A stretch of 44,663 nucleotides of DNA, from positions 1 to 44,663 of the forward strand of contig JARKQP010000352.1 of NCBI GenBank assembly GCA_029974875.1, in the 5' to 3' direction. Shown here one piece after another: positions 1-7,172 of the stretch. The translations under genes and the position numbers were made by a program. The stretch's first letter is position 1. Every line of letters starts with the position of its first letter. The DNA comes from Mobilitalea sp. GTDB taxonomy: Bacteria; Bacillota_A; Clostridia; Lachnospirales; Lachnospiraceae. The notes under the pieces are model-generated. The model did no database searches. It saw only the letters and a list, made by a program, of their open reading frames with translations, and was not told where the DNA came from.

Positions 1-516
1 TACTTCAGGATGGAACTGCACACCGTAAAGATTTCTTTCGGTGTCTTCGAGGGCAGCAATTGGACAGGAATCAGATTTCGCAATGATGTTAAAGCCGGCT
101 GCGGGCTTTTCAATATAATCAGTATGGCTCATCCAGCAGATAGTATTCTCGGATACACCGTCGAATAACCGGGATGCTGTTGCTACATTGATTTCGGTGC
201 GGCCATATTCCCTGACCGGAGCCTTGGACACCTTGCCGGCCAACAGGTAGGTCATAAGCTGACAGCCGTAGCAGATACCAAGAACAGGGATTCCTAAAGA
301 GAAAATTCCAGGATCGCAGCTCGGAGCATCAGGCTCATATACACTGGCCGGACCGCCGGTAAATATGATTCCCTTTGGTTTCAATTCCTTGATGCGGTCA
401 AGGCTGGTTGTGAAGGGCAGTACCTCACAATATACGTTGCATTCTCTGACTCTCCTGGCAATTAGCTGATTGTATTGCCCGCCGAAGTCAAGTACGATGA
501 CTAATTCTTTTTCCAC
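1..516 (-). CDS. guaA: GMP synthase (glutamine-hydrolysing), N-terminal amidotransferase part, partial
   Basis: The first 172 codons of GMP synthase are visible, and the gene continues past the left edge. The visible part is a class I glutamine amidotransferase domain, which releases ammonia from glutamine for conversion of XMP to GMP. The nucleophile is Cys82 in GICYG, and the other triad residues are His169 and Glu171 in QFHPEV. The ATP-pyrophosphatase and dimerisation domains lie outside the window. The start is GTG at 516, because AGGAGG lies a few bases upstream on the minus strand (about 521-529) and the protein begins directly with the beta strand of the fold. An anthranilate or carbamoyl-phosphate synthase amidotransferase is less likely, because the [11 protein letters not shown] stretch is typical of GuaA. 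Confidence 0.9.
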   Translation of the reverse strand, partial: MEKELVIVLDFGGQYNQLIARRVRECNVYCEVLPFTTSLDRIKELKPKGIIFTGGPASVYEPDAPSCDPGIFSLGIPVLGICYGCQLMTYLLAGKVSKAPVREYGRTEINVATASRLFDGVSENTICWMSHTDYIEKPAAGFNIIAKSDSCPIAALEDTERNLYGVQFHPEV

Positions 517-560
517 TTAATAACCTCCTATAACACCGATTCTTCACAGTTTGCGTTCAT

Positions 561-760
561 AAAGCCGCTTTTATTAGTTTTTAGACAATTCAGTAGCAGC
601 ATAGCCGCTTTATTAGCTTTTTAGCCAATTCATTAGCAGTATAGCCGCTTTATTAGCTTTTTGGCTAATTCAGTAGCAGCATAGCTGTTTATTAGCTTTT
701 AGCCATTTTATTAACAGCTTTGCCGATTTTAGTGGCTTTGGCTACTTCGTAGCAACCTGG
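561..760. repeat. 40-bp tandem repeat in the guaA leader, four clear copies plus a decayed fifth
   Basis: Units start at 561, 601, 641 and 681, a period of exactly 40 bases. Each holds an AGCCGCTTTATTAGCTTTT-like core followed by a TAGCCAATTCAGTAGCAGC-like half. A more degenerate copy follows from about 721. Units differ by a few substitutions and small indels. The array fills most of the spacer between guaA (minus) and the Hpt-like gene (plus), so it would be transcribed as the 5' leader of guaA if the promoter lies beyond it. There are no unique spacers between units, so it is not a CRISPR array. No other gene is seen in 517-1058. Confidence 0.85.
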
Positions 761-967
761 CCGGCTTCTATCGGCTCATTCGAAATGCAGATACATAATA
801 CAACAAATTTCACAATTATGCTAGTGAAAATAATAAAAAACTTCCGGATGCATTGACATAAAAATATTTTTGTTAATAATAGCAAGAATTCTGTAAAAAA
901 GAACAGGGCAAATGGTCATAATTTTGATAGAATATAGCAGAACATGGAAGATAGTAAGAATGGCGGG

Positions 968-996
968 TTTACAAAATAGAATGGGTGTGTTAAAAT
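968..996 (+). promoter_or_regulatory. Sigma-A type promoter for the Hpt-like gene
   Basis: TTTACA (968-973), a 17-base spacer and TAAAAT (991-996), with a TG one base upstream of the -10 (extended -10). The predicted transcription start is near 1003, about 55 bases before the gene. Confidence 0.6.
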
Positions 997-1058
997 CTAT
1001 CCAATATATTTTTTGTCGTGTTTTCACTGTTCCTTAGATATAAGTAATGGAGGTCATG

Positions 1059-1553
1059 ATGAGGGGAAAAGTAACGAGAGAGCTGTTTTCCTGTGTTCCG
1101 GAGATTGATTATAACTCTGGCAGCCGCTATTTTCTTGGAAATATGGATAACTATACCAAGGCGTTACTGTCCACTTTAAAGAGCATTAAGGCCAAGTTAC
1201 CGATTCTCCAGAATATGCACTATACCGGGGAATACGAGGGGCTGCGGATGGTTACACAAACCCTCAGGAAAATGCTTGGCAATATTGGAGCTTTATCCCT
1301 GGCCGAAGAAGCCTACCGGTTAGAAACGACCTTGGTGAATCAGGATTCCTTGATAATAAAGGGGCAGTTGGAAGACTTCATGGTCCATTTAGTAAATATG
1401 GCCGGAAACTTGGAGACCTTACTTAAGCTGACGGATGTAACAGATGAAGTAGGAGCTAAGGAAGAGGGCAAATCCTTTTTAAAATATGATTTTACTAAGA
1501 CAAAGGAGAGCATCAGGCGCTCCACGGATTTTCTGGATCGGAAAATCATGTGA
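1059..1553 (+). CDS. Hpt-domain-like protein lacking the phosphoacceptor histidine
   Basis: A helical protein of 164 residues resembling a histidine phosphotransfer (Hpt) domain. It has an early PEIDYNSGSRYFLGN stretch, the Hpt-type pattern TQTLRKMLGNIGALSLAEEAYRLE, and a helical tail. In canonical Hpt domains the core reads xHxLKG...NIGA. Here the histidine position is Gln (residue 67 from this start) and LKG is LRK, so it should not accept phosphate. In-frame ATGs lie at 1047, 1056 and 1059. I chose 1059 because GGAGG at 1049-1053 then has normal spacing, whereas the 1047 ATG overlaps that motif. No kinase or regulator is adjacent. It could be a structural decoy or a scaffold; its function is unknown. 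Confidence 0.65.
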   Translation: MRGKVTRELFSCVPEIDYNSGSRYFLGNMDNYTKALLSTLKSIKAKLPILQNMHYTGEYEGLRMVTQTLRKMLGNIGALSLAEEAYRLETTLVNQDSLIIKGQLEDFMVHLVNMAGNLETLLKLTDVTDEVGAKEEGKSFLKYDFTKTKESIRRSTDFLDRKIM

Positions 1554-1559
1554 AAAGGA

Positions 1560-1665
1560 TATATAAATCGATATAAAATAAAAATGGTATGGGTATGAAT
1601 ATAAAAAATGATATGAATATAAAAATGATATAAATATAAAATCAGATGAATATAAAAATTAAAAT
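1560..1665. repeat. AT-rich short repeats after the Hpt-like gene
   Basis: Irregular reiterations of ATGAATATAAAAA and GATATAAA fill the spacer directly after the stop codon. There is no coding potential. It resembles the decayed tandem repeats of other spacers in the first 16 kb. Confidence 0.6.
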
Positions 1666-1705
1666 TGAGTCATTAAATCGGGCTATTATATAACCAGATT
1701 CTTGA

Positions 1706-1741
1706 GGTTCCATTTTTCCAGAAGGAGAATGGAGCCTTTTC
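1706..1741 (+). terminator. Rho-independent terminator of the Hpt-like gene
   Basis: A stem of about 13 pairs including G-U pairs, GGTTCCATT... with ...AATGGAGCC, and a loop near 1719-1723. It is followed by TTTT. Confidence 0.65.
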
Positions 1742-1776
1742 AAATGAAATCTTTTTTATGTTTATGTCGAAAGGTA

Positions 1777-1805
1777 TTGCAAAGGGAGAGCAATTCATTT
1801 ATATT
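1777..1805 (+). promoter_or_regulatory. Candidate promoter for araD
   Basis: TTGCAA (1777-1782), a 17-base spacer and TATATT (1800-1805). This would give a leader of about 265 bases containing the small reading frame at 1873-1977. It is of moderate quality, and no better placed promoter was seen. Confidence 0.35.
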
Positions 1806-1872
1806 AAAAGAGTAAAGCGAAAAGCTTTCAATTGAGTTCTGGTATACCGGATCTTAAAAACTGGGGGAGCCG

Positions 1873-1977
1873 ATGGAACATGCGCAGGCATTTCCTGAGG
1901 CTGTTAAAATCAGGTATTTTGCGCTCACTGGAATAGTGCGGGTAGCCTTGCAAAAGACATGCGGGCTAAAGTCTTGA
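1873..1977 (+). CDS. Possible 34-residue small reading frame in the araD leader
   Basis: An ATG preceded by GGGGGAG (1863-1869) with only three bases of spacing opens a 34-codon frame that begins MEHAQAFPEAVKIRYFALTG and ends at TGA 1975-1977. I recognise no family. The short spacing and the repetitive sequence just after it (copies of GGCAAAGAC and AGCAAAGAC at about 1978-2010) make it doubtful. It may be a leader peptide or chance. Confidence 0.2.
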   Translation: MEHAQAFPEAVKIRYFALTGIVRVALQKTCGLKS

Positions 1978-2077
1978 AGGCAAAGACAAAAAGGCTTGTA
2001 AGCAAAGACGGAAAACTTGCAGGTAAGGCTTGAAAGCACAATTCACACATTGATATTATTATGGAGGCGAGTTAAAA

Positions 2078-2779
2078 ATGCTGGAGAAATTAAAACAAGA
2101 AGTTTTTGAAGCAAACATGGATTTAGTCGCAAAGGGTATGGTTATCTATACCTGGGGCAATGTAAGCGGCATCGACAGGGAAAAGAAGCTGGTGGTTATT
2201 AAGCCCAGTGGTGTTGACTATGAGACAATGAAGGCGGAAGACATGGTAGTAGTTGACCTTGAAGGAAATGTAGTAGAGGGCAACTATAAGCCTTCCTCCG
2301 ATACGCCGACCCATCTGGTGCTGTATAAGACCTATCCTGAGATCGGTGGCGTGGTCCACACCCATTCTACCTGGGGAGTAACCTTTGCCCAGGCAGGTTT
2401 GTCAATACCGGCCTTTGGAACAACCCACGCGGATTATTTCTATGGAGATATTCCCTGTACACGTGAATTGACGGAGCAGGAAATCAATGAGGCATATGAA
2501 CATAATACCGGTCTGGTGATTGTTGAAACGATTGGAGATAAGGATGCCATGGCTATTCCGGGAATCGTTGTTAAAAATCACGGGCCTTTCGCCTGGGGTA
2601 AGACTGCAGCCGGAGCTGTATATAATGCAGTGGTATTAGATAAGGTAGCAGAGATGGCCTATAAGACTATGACACTAAATCCCAGGGTACCAAGGGTATC
2701 CGAGTACTTACTTGACAAGCATTACTTTAGGAAGCACGGGGCAAATGCTTATTATGGACAGGGATCAGAAGATCACTAA
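2078..2779 (+). CDS. araD: L-ribulose-5-phosphate 4-epimerase
   Basis: Interconverts L-ribulose 5-phosphate and D-xylulose 5-phosphate, linking L-arabinose use to the pentose phosphate pathway. It is a 233-residue class II aldolase/epimerase fold protein, full length for the family (231 in E. coli). Diagnostic segments are [25 protein letters not shown], the metal-binding VHTHS (two histidines), [18 protein letters not shown], a third metal histidine in [10 protein letters not shown], and [18 protein letters not shown]. The last two favour AraD over fuculose-phosphate aldolase. The RBS GGAGG (2063-2067) is well placed. It stands alone, with no araA or araB nearby, and is followed by its own terminator, so it is likely a monocistronic pentose gene. 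Confidence 0.93.
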   Translation: MLEKLKQEVFEANMDLVAKGMVIYTWGNVSGIDREKKLVVIKPSGVDYETMKAEDMVVVDLEGNVVEGNYKPSSDTPTHLVLYKTYPEIGGVVHTHSTWGVTFAQAGLSIPAFGTTHADYFYGDIPCTRELTEQEINEAYEHNTGLVIVETIGDKDAMAIPGIVVKNHGPFAWGKTAAGAVYNAVVLDKVAEMAYKTMTLNPRVPRVSEYLLDKHYFRKHGANAYYGQGSEDH

Positions 2780-2840
2780 GAGAGCATTAGTTCCGATATA
2801 ACCAGCTCTGTAGGTTCCACGAAATAAAACATGATAAATT

Positions 2841-2890
2841 AACAGCTTATATAACTTGATGATGTATCTAGGTATGTAAGCTGTTTTTTA
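2841..2890 (+). terminator. Terminator after araD
   Basis: AACAGCTTA (2841-2849) pairs with TAAGCTGTT (2877-2885), directly followed by TTTT. The loop is long (27 bases) and can fold further. Confidence 0.6.
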
Positions 2891-2988
2891 TGTCTAAGCA
2901 GAAGAAAAAGTTCGCTCGTTTTGCTTTTCGTATGTTGTATTTAAATTCAGGAGTTCATAAAAAATGTTAAAAAATCCAATTTATGTAC

Positions 2989-3017
2989 TTGACAAATATT
3001 TTATTTGTAACTATAAT
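2989..3017 (+). promoter_or_regulatory. Consensus sigma-A promoter of the Rrf2 redox operon
   Basis: TTGACA (2989-2994), a 17-base spacer and TATAAT (3012-3017), matching the consensus in both boxes. The predicted start of transcription is about 3024, so the leader is very short. Confidence 0.85.
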
Positions 3018-3026
3018 GGTTACAAA
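3004..3026. promoter_or_regulatory. Palindromic operator over the -10 box, likely self-repression site
   Basis: TTTGTAAC (3004-3011) and GTTACAAA (3019-3026) form a perfect 8-base inverted repeat separated by seven bases that are the -10 box plus one base. A bound dimer would cover the -10 box and the transcription start. The adjacent Rrf2-type gene is the natural candidate to bind it. Confidence 0.7.
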
Positions 3027-3037
3027 AGGAGGCGCTC

Positions 3038-3445
3038 ATGTATTCATCTAAATTATCGGTAAGTATTCATATATTAAGTGTGATTGCACTGATGGAGGCA
3101 CAAACTATCACATCAGAGTACATTGCCTCCAGCATTAATACGAATCCCGCCCTTGTCCGGCGCTTGATGAGCCGTTTAAAAAAGGCAGAGCTAATTAAAA
3201 CGAGCACTAAGCTTGGTGTGACAGGCCTTGCAAGAAAAGCAGAGGATATTTCACTTCTTGATGTCTTTCTTGCAGTGGAGGACCAACGGGATTTGTTCAG
3301 TATTCACGGAAACACCAATCTCAACTGCCCCGTGGGGGCAAAGATAGAAGGAACATTGAAACACTTATATGACAATATACAAACTGCAACGGAAGAGAAG
3401 CTGTCTGCCATTACTTTGGCCGACATTACAAAAGAATTTATTTAA
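3038..3445 (+). CDS. Rrf2-family transcriptional regulator (YwnA-like)
   Basis: A 135-residue winged-helix regulator. The N-terminal YSSKLSVSIHILSVIALM, the recognition region SSINTNPALVRRLMSRLKKAELI and the segment ISLLDVFLAVEDQRDLFSIH match the Rrf2 subgroup of B. subtilis YwnA. It has a single cysteine (in LNCPVGAKIE), so it lacks the three-cysteine set that holds an iron-sulfur cluster in IscR or NsrR types. It probably senses electrophiles, thiol or disulfide stress through another route. AAGGAGG lies five bases before ATG 3038. It is the first gene of a three-gene operon and is likely autoregulated through the operator at 3004-3026. Confidence 0.85.
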   Translation: MYSSKLSVSIHILSVIALMEAQTITSEYIASSINTNPALVRRLMSRLKKAELIKTSTKLGVTGLARKAEDISLLDVFLAVEDQRDLFSIHGNTNLNCPVGAKIEGTLKHLYDNIQTATEEKLSAITLADITKEFI

Positions 3446-3463
3446 TCTATCAGGAGGTGTGAT

Positions 3464-4105
3464 ATGAAAATTGCAATTATCGGCGCAACCGGCATGGCCG
3501 GCACAGCCCTGTACAAAGAAGGTGTGGCACGGGGACACGAGGTCACCGCGATCGTTCGACATAAGGATAAAGCCGTTTCTTTGTTAGGAAGTGGTGTGAA
3601 AGTAATTGATAAGGATGTATTTGATTTAACGAAAGCCGACCTCGAGGGCTTTGATGTCATTGTAAACGCTTTTGCAACAGCTCCGGCTAAAGCATATTTG
3701 CATCTGGATCTGGCTGCAAAGCTGGTTAGTTTATTCCGCGAAACAAAAAGCCCCAGGCTGTTCTTCATTCTTGGCGCAGCCAGCCTGCTGGATGAAAACG
3801 ACAAGCTGTTTCTGGACACCCTGAAGACTGTTCCTGACGCCGCGTCCTGGATTTCCATTCCCACGGAAGCTTATAAGGCCCTTAATTTTTTGCGTGGCAT
3901 TGAAAATGTGAACTGGGTGGGAGTATCCCCTTCGGCTGAATTTGTTGCCGGAGAAGCTACGGTTCCTGTTTTAGGAAAGGATCAGCTGCTAACCTCTTCC
4001 AATGGCAAATCCGTTGTAACAAGCGGAACCATGGCGGTTGCGATTTTGGATGAAATAGAAAATCCGCAGTTTATCTGCACAAGATTTACGGTATGTAATC
4101 AGTAA
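3464..4105 (+). CDS. NAD(P)-binding Rossmann oxidoreductase/epimerase-like protein (YwnB-like)
   Basis: A 213-residue atypical short-chain dehydrogenase with the N-terminal dinucleotide motif IGATGMAGTALYKEG (GxxGxxG) and the segment DVIVNAFATAP at the end of the fourth strand. It is the NmrA-like/YwnB type: an NAD(P)H-binding protein with an unknown substrate, often a quinone or carbonyl stress enzyme or sensor. The gene sits 18 bases after the Rrf2 gene with its own AGGAGGTG, and B. subtilis pairs ywnA and ywnB in the same way. This arrangement supports a redox-responsive operon. A classical Tyr-x-x-x-Lys catalytic pair is not evident. Confidence 0.8.
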   Translation: MKIAIIGATGMAGTALYKEGVARGHEVTAIVRHKDKAVSLLGSGVKVIDKDVFDLTKADLEGFDVIVNAFATAPAKAYLHLDLAAKLVSLFRETKSPRLFFILGAASLLDENDKLFLDTLKTVPDAASWISIPTEAYKALNFLRGIENVNWVGVSPSAEFVAGEATVPVLGKDQLLTSSNGKSVVTSGTMAVAILDEIENPQFICTRFTVCNQ

Positions 4106-4141
4106 CTTTAAAATAATTTAATTATCAGGAGGTGTATTTTT

Positions 4142-4690
4142 ATGAGTAAGACAATTGGAATCATTACAGGCAGTTTGAGAAAGAACTCTTTTTCCGGAAG
4201 CATTGCAGACTATGTCAAAAACCACGCGCCGGAAGGGTATGTGTTTAAGACCATCGATATCGGAGAACTCCCTCTTTACAATCAGGATTACGATGGCGAA
4301 GAGCTGAAGGAATACACAGCAGTCCGCAACGAAATAAAGGCTTTAGACGGCGTGCTGTTCATTACGCCGGAGCACAACCGTTCCATTCCGGCAGCGCTGA
4401 AAAATGCGCTTGATATCGGCTCACGGCCTTATGGCGCAAATGCTTGGAGTGGCAAACCGGGTGCTGTGATCAGCCAGTCTCCCGGAGGGATTGGCGGCTT
4501 TGGTGCAAACCATCATTTACGCCAGGTGCTGGCCTTCCTCAATGTTTTAACCCTTGCTCAGCCAGAAGCGTATATTGGCGCATACCACACATTGATTGAT
4601 GAAAATGGCGCGTTAAGCAATGAAGCTACCAAAGAGTTTTTGAATGGATTTTTAGCTGCTTTTGCCGATTGGATTGAAAAAGTTTCCTAA
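4142..4690 (+). CDS. NAD(P)H-dependent FMN reductase (quinone/azo reductase type)
   Basis: A 182-residue flavodoxin-like protein with the FMN phosphate loop GSLRKNSFSGSIA (residues about 10-22), the segment LFITPEHNRSIPAALKNALD (residues about 75-94) and SPGGIGGFGANHHLRQVL. These mark the NADPH-dependent FMN reductase family, which reduces quinones, azo compounds or chromate in the cytoplasm. It is the third gene of the operon led by the Rrf2 regulator (36-base gap, RBS AGGAGGTG). The operon makes sense as a detoxification unit induced by electrophiles. Confidence 0.88.
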   Translation: MSKTIGIITGSLRKNSFSGSIADYVKNHAPEGYVFKTIDIGELPLYNQDYDGEELKEYTAVRNEIKALDGVLFITPEHNRSIPAALKNALDIGSRPYGANAWSGKPGAVISQSPGGIGGFGANHHLRQVLAFLNVLTLAQPEAYIGAYHTLIDENGALSNEATKEFLNGFLAAFADWIEKVS

Positions 4691-4730
4691 ATTGCACAAG
4701 AGGAAAATAGCAGGGAAACGTAACACTGAT

Positions 4731-4831
4731 GAGGGGCTGTCGCAAAATGTAAGAATTCAACAAGATATAGTTTCTGGCTGCTGGCCAACATAAATATCTT
4801 GTATGAAAAATTCATTTTGAGGCAGCCCCTC
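4731..4831. repeat. 101-bp near-palindrome, MITE-like element or long bidirectional terminator
   Basis: GAGGGGCTG (4731-4739) pairs perfectly with CAGCCCCTC (4823-4831). The stem continues through CAAAATG with CATTTTG, and an inner 9-base stem joins ACAAGATAT (4760-4768) to ATATCTTGT (4794-4802). It lies between convergent genes (FMN reductase and parC). The outer arms resemble terminal inverted repeats of transposon-derived miniature elements, but I see no clear target duplication. A plain double-sided terminator is the alternative. Confidence 0.6.
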
Positions 4832-4868
4832 TGTCCTATTCTTAACAGGAATCCATGATAACAGGAAA

Positions 4869-7118
4869 TTATGACAGCTGTGCCTTTTGCCCCTTATCGC
4901 CGCGCTTACGGTTCCGTACCTTTTTAGCGCTCAGGATCTTTTCGTTATAGGTGAAGGTTTCTTCATTAGGATCAAGTGCAACTGCGTAGCACACAGAATC
5001 ATTCTTCTCCAGGGTAATTGCTTTTACCCCGCGGCTGGTCTTTTTAAGCTCGCTTACTTCACAGAGCTGGAAGCCCAAGGATAAGCCTTTTTCCGTTAAT
5101 ATAATAACCTTCAGGTTACCGGCCAGCACCTCGCTGGCGCTCAGCAGGCCGATGCTGATTATTTCGTCCTTTTCCTCAAGCTTTGTCGCGCTGATCTGGG
5201 ATCTGTTGGTTTCAAATTCAGCCCCGGAGACCTGCTTTATAAAACCGGCCTTTGTCGTAAATAATAGCTGGGCTTCAAAGAGCTGTTCAAAGGAGGTGGC
5301 AAGGATTATGTTTTCCTTGTCCAGCTTACATAAATTATGGATCAGGAGACCCTTATCCTTCATCTTGCAGCGGGGGATATTTTCCGCCTTGACCTGATAC
5401 ATGTTGCCTTCTGCCGTGAATATACAGAGGCGGTCTGTATTCTTCATCTGTATAATAGTGACGTATTCCTTCAGGTTATCCTCGGAAGCCCTGGTGTAGC
5501 TCGCCGCGTCAATGGACTTGGTATACCCAAAGCGGTCCATGAGGACGTAAATGTCTTCAATCTTCACTTCCTCTACATAGTCTGCCGTTGTAGCATTCGC
5601 GAGCATGGTCATCCGGTTCCTGTGGAAGAGCTTCTTATATTCCCTCAGCTTTGATTTTATAACCTTATAGAGCTCCTTGTTACTCCCGAGGATCTTCTTG
5701 TATTCCTCGATGGAATTCAGCAGCTCGATGTTCTCGTCATGGAGCTTTAGTATTTCCAATCCGATTAATTTGCTCAATTGCATCGCCAGGATGGCATCTG
5801 CCTGCCGTTCGGTGAAATCAAGCTTTTTTGCTTCATTCTCCGAGGCCTGGGACTTGAACCGGATCCCAACCGTATTACCCTCGATCAGGCAGCTTTTCGC
5901 CTGCTTAATGGAGGAGCTGCCGCGGAGGATCTCGATAATTAAGTCAATAACATCCGTTGCTTTAATCAGGCCTCCAACGATCTCAAGGCGTTTCTGGGCT
6001 TTATCCAGAAGGTATTGGTATTCCTTTGTATAAAGCACTACCTGAAAATCGACGAATTCGCTTAGGATGGATTTTAAATTAAATATGATGGGCTGCTGGT
6101 CCTTAACGGCCAGGAGGTTTGCGGAATAGGTATCCTCCATGCCGGATTTTTTATATAGTCCATTTAATAGGTTATCCAGATCACGGTCCTTCTTCACCTC
6201 AATGACGATACGGATCCCTTCCTTGGAGGATTCGTCACGGATATCGTAGATTTCATCAAATACCTTGTCCTTCATTAGGGAGGCAAGGCCTTCAACCAGC
6301 TTTGTTTTATTTCCGGCTATGGTGTAGGGGATCTCAGTAATAACAAGGTTTTTGCGGCCGTTGTCCCCGTTTTCAACCTCGACCTTGGAGCGGATCCGTA
6401 TCTTTCCCTCACCGGTTTCATAGAGGGCTACAAGATCATCCTGATTGATGATAATACCGCCGGTCGGAAAATCTGGAGCCGGTATATACTCCATCAGTTT
6501 TCTTACCGTAATATCCGGGTTATCCATATAAGCGATAGCTCCGTCAATGACCTCGTCAGGATTATGGGGCGGAATATTGGTTGCCATACCTACGGCAATA
6601 CCGGTGGTTCCGTTAATCAGGAGGTTCGGGATCATAGCCGGCAGGACAGTGGGCTCCTTCTCGCTGTCATCAAAGTTTGGCTGGAATTCGATGAGGCCTT
6701 TTTCCAGATGATCCAGTAAAGCCATGGCACTTGGGGACAATCTGGCCTCCGTATAACGCATGGCAGCAGCGCCGTCGCCATCGATGGAGCCAAAATTTCC
6801 ATGCCCGTCCACAAGGGGGAGCATCAGGGAATATTCCTCGGTCATCCGCACCAGGGCGTCATAGATGGAGGTATCACCGTGCGGGTGGTATTTACCCATG
6901 GTATCACCGACAATACGTGCGCTTTTCCTATGGGGCTTGGAAGGATCCAGACCCAGCTCGGTCATGGAGTACAGGATCCTGCGCTGTACAGGCTTTAAGC
7001 CGTCCCTGACATCCGGCAGGGCTCTTGCGATAATAACGCTCATAGCATAATCGCGGTAGCTGTTTTTCATCTCTTCAGAATAGTCCAATTGGATGATCTG
7101 ATCATTTATTTTACTCAT
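4869..7118 (-). CDS. parC: Type IIA DNA topoisomerase subunit A (topoisomerase IV ParC-like; second GyrA-like paralogue)
   Basis: A 749-residue DNA-breaking subunit, which with ParE decatenates or relaxes DNA. The N-terminal winged-helix domain holds the catalytic Tyr122 in [12 protein letters not shown] and the quinolone pocket [18 protein letters not shown], with Thr83 and Asp87 at the classic positions. A coiled-coil tower and C-terminal beta-pinwheel follow. The GyrA box (QRRGGKG-like), needed by gyrase to wrap DNA, is absent where it is expected after [13 protein letters not shown]. Only a short basic KRGDKG tail is present. This, and the location away from dnaA, favour topoisomerase IV over gyrase. 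RBS GAGGAG precedes ATG 7118. It lies 54 bases after parE in the same operon. Confidence 0.8.
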   Translation of the reverse strand: MSKINDQIIQLDYSEEMKNSYRDYAMSVIIARALPDVRDGLKPVQRRILYSMTELGLDPSKPHRKSARIVGDTMGKYHPHGDTSIYDALVRMTEEYSLMLPLVDGHGNFGSIDGDGAAAMRYTEARLSPSAMALLDHLEKGLIEFQPNFDDSEKEPTVLPAMIPNLLINGTTGIAVGMATNIPPHNPDEVIDGAIAYMDNPDITVRKLMEYIPAPDFPTGGIIINQDDLVALYETGEGKIRIRSKVEVENGDNGRKNLVITEIPYTIAGNKTKLVEGLASLMKDKVFDEIYDIRDESSKEGIRIVIEVKKDRDLDNLLNGLYKKSGMEDTYSANLLAVKDQQPIIFNLKSILSEFVDFQVVLYTKEYQYLLDKAQKRLEIVGGLIKATDVIDLIIEILRGSSSIKQAKSCLIEGNTVGIRFKSQASENEAKKLDFTERQADAILAMQLSKLIGLEILKLHDENIELLNSIEEYKKILGSNKELYKVIKSKLREYKKLFHRNRMTMLANATTADYVEEVKIEDIYVLMDRFGYTKSIDAASYTRASEDNLKEYVTIIQMKNTDRLCIFTAEGNMYQVKAENIPRCKMKDKGLLIHNLCKLDKENIILATSFEQLFEAQLLFTTKAGFIKQVSGAEFETNRSQISATKLEEKDEIISIGLLSASEVLAGNLKVIILTEKGLSLGFQLCEVSELKKTSRGVKAITLEKNDSVCYAVALDPNEETFTYNEKILSAKKVRNRKRGDKGQKAQLS

Positions 7119-7172
7119 CGTATCAAGTCTCCTCTTTCACGGGGGCTTTGCCTCCACCTGATCAAATTATCA

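Noticed and set aside
561..760. CRISPR array
   Set aside because: The 40-base units are contiguous with no unique spacers, are degenerate, and no cas genes are near.
2030..2059. TTGAAA-N18-TATTAT promoter right before araD
   Set aside because: Transcription would start within the ribosome binding site of araD, leaving no usable leader.
3662..3677. cre-like sequence TGTAAACGCTTTTGCA (catabolite control)
   Set aside because: It lies inside the coding region of the YwnB-like gene, deviates at the 3' end, and the operon has no sugar link. Probably chance.
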